From positions 1-5,309 of the forward strand of contig CANMWW010000195.1 of NCBI GenBank assembly GCA_947500965.1: a stretch of DNA of 5,309 nucleotides, read 5' to 3'. Numbering within the stretch: the stretch's first letter is position 1; each line of letters begins with the position of its first letter. This stretch comes from Alphaproteobacteria bacterium (lineage in GTDB: Bacteria; Pseudomonadota; Alphaproteobacteria; CACIAM-22H2). The position numbers were made by a program, and so were the translations under genes. The notes under the pieces were generated by a model. The model had not been told where the DNA came from. It made no database searches and was given only the letters and a program-made list of their open reading frames with translations. Of this stretch, positions 4,748 through 5,309 are shown one piece after another.

Positions 4748-5309
4748 ATGCGCTTCATGACTGCGGCCGCCATCGGCCTGCTCGCGGCCACGACCTTACT
4801 CACGCCCGCGCAAGCGCCCGCGCAGACCCCGCGCGACACGATCGTCATGGCGAAGGCGATCGACGACATCATCTCGCTCGATCCCGCAGAGGCCTTCGAG
4901 TTCTCCGGCGTCGAGGCGGTGGCGAACGTCTACGACAAGCTGGTCAACGTCGATCCGAAGGACCCCAACAAGCTCGTGCCCGAGCTGGCGGAGAGCTGGT
5001 CGGTGGGTGCCGACGGCGTCACCTTCACCTTCAGGATCCGCTCGGGCGTGAAGTTCCATTCCGGCAACCCGCTGACCGCGCACGACGCGGCCTACTCGCT
5101 GCAGCGCGCGGTCACGATCAACAAGTCACCGGGCTTCATCCTCACGCAGTTCGGCCTGAACAAGGACAACGCCGCGCAGCGCATCCGTGCGACCGACGAC
5201 GCGACCCTCGTGGTCGAGGTCGCCAAGCCCTACGCGCCGACCTTCTTCTACTACTGCCTCACCGCGGCGGTCGCCTCGGTGGTCGACTCCAAGGTCGTGA
5301 AGGCGAACG
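4748..5309 (+). CDS. ABC transporter substrate-binding protein, family 5 (3' end cut by window edge)
   Basis: The first 187 residues of an extracytoplasmic solute-binding protein of the SBP_bac_5 family (peptide, nickel, opine and glutathione importers) are present; full-length members are about 500-550 aa, so about two thirds is missing. A Sec signal peptide (MRFMTAAAIGLLAATTLLTPAQA) is cleaved near 23-26. The mature start TIVMAKAIDDIISLDPAEAFEFSG is typical of the first lobe. The family signature is clear: LVPELAESWSVGADGVTFTFRIRSGVKFHSGNPLTAHDAAYSLQR, spread over residues 76-120. The start is supported by AGGAG (4736-4740) with a 7-nt spacer. The protein would deliver ligand to an inner-membrane permease, whose genes are expected downstream outside the window. 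The ligand is not readable from this part. The gene probably has its own promoter rather than reading through from the membrane-protein gene. Leu17 uses TTA, a rare codon in DNA this GC-rich. Confidence 0.95.
   Translation, partial: MRFMTAAAIGLLAATTLLTPAQAPAQTPRDTIVMAKAIDDIISLDPAEAFEFSGVEAVANVYDKLVNVDPKDPNKLVPELAESWSVGADGVTFTFRIRSGVKFHSGNPLTAHDAAYSLQRAVTINKSPGFILTQFGLNKDNAAQRIRATDDATLVVEVAKPYAPTFFYYCLTAAVASVVDSKVVKAN

Overview
The window is very GC-rich, with codon third positions dominated by G and C. Its family mix (GNAT, Gfo/Idh/MocA oxidoreductase, family 5 ABC solute-binding protein, Tat- and Sec-exported small proteins) points to a free-living alphaproteobacterium. That placement rests on codon use and protein style, not on a marker gene. 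No RNA gene, CRISPR array, insertion sequence or phage gene is visible.

Left block, leftward (1-1537). A Gfo/Idh/MocA dehydrogenase is followed 20 nt downstream by a GNAT acetyltransferase cut off by the left edge. The two probably share a transcript. A 365-nt divergent gap (1538-1902) follows. It has no convincing gene but holds a 14-bp tandem direct repeat, a GC-rich hairpin and a 9-bp tandem repeat running into the next gene.

Middle block, rightward (1903-4612). There are four small proteins of the cell envelope. The first is a 147-aa exported protein with a DxNxDGxxD loop and a CGSGGC motif. The second is a 252-aa protein of unknown function with a Tat-type signal. The third is a 253-aa Sec-exported protein of the formylglycine-generating-enzyme (FGE/SUMF1) fold that lacks the two copper-binding cysteines of true FGE. 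The fourth is a 161-aa protein with three predicted membrane helices. The last three lie 59 and 43 nt apart, have recognisable ribosome binding sites and may be one operon driven from a candidate promoter near 2373-2401.

Right block (4613-5309). Two abutting hairpins probably end the middle transcript. They are followed by a candidate promoter, a 13-bp palindrome and the 5' part of a family 5 (peptide/nickel/opine type) ABC transporter periplasmic binding protein that runs off the right edge. Its permease and ATPase genes would be expected beyond the window.

The most interesting part is the 2504-4612 trio of an orphan Tat protein, a cysteine-less FGE-fold protein and a small membrane protein. 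No function can be assigned to it from sequence alone.
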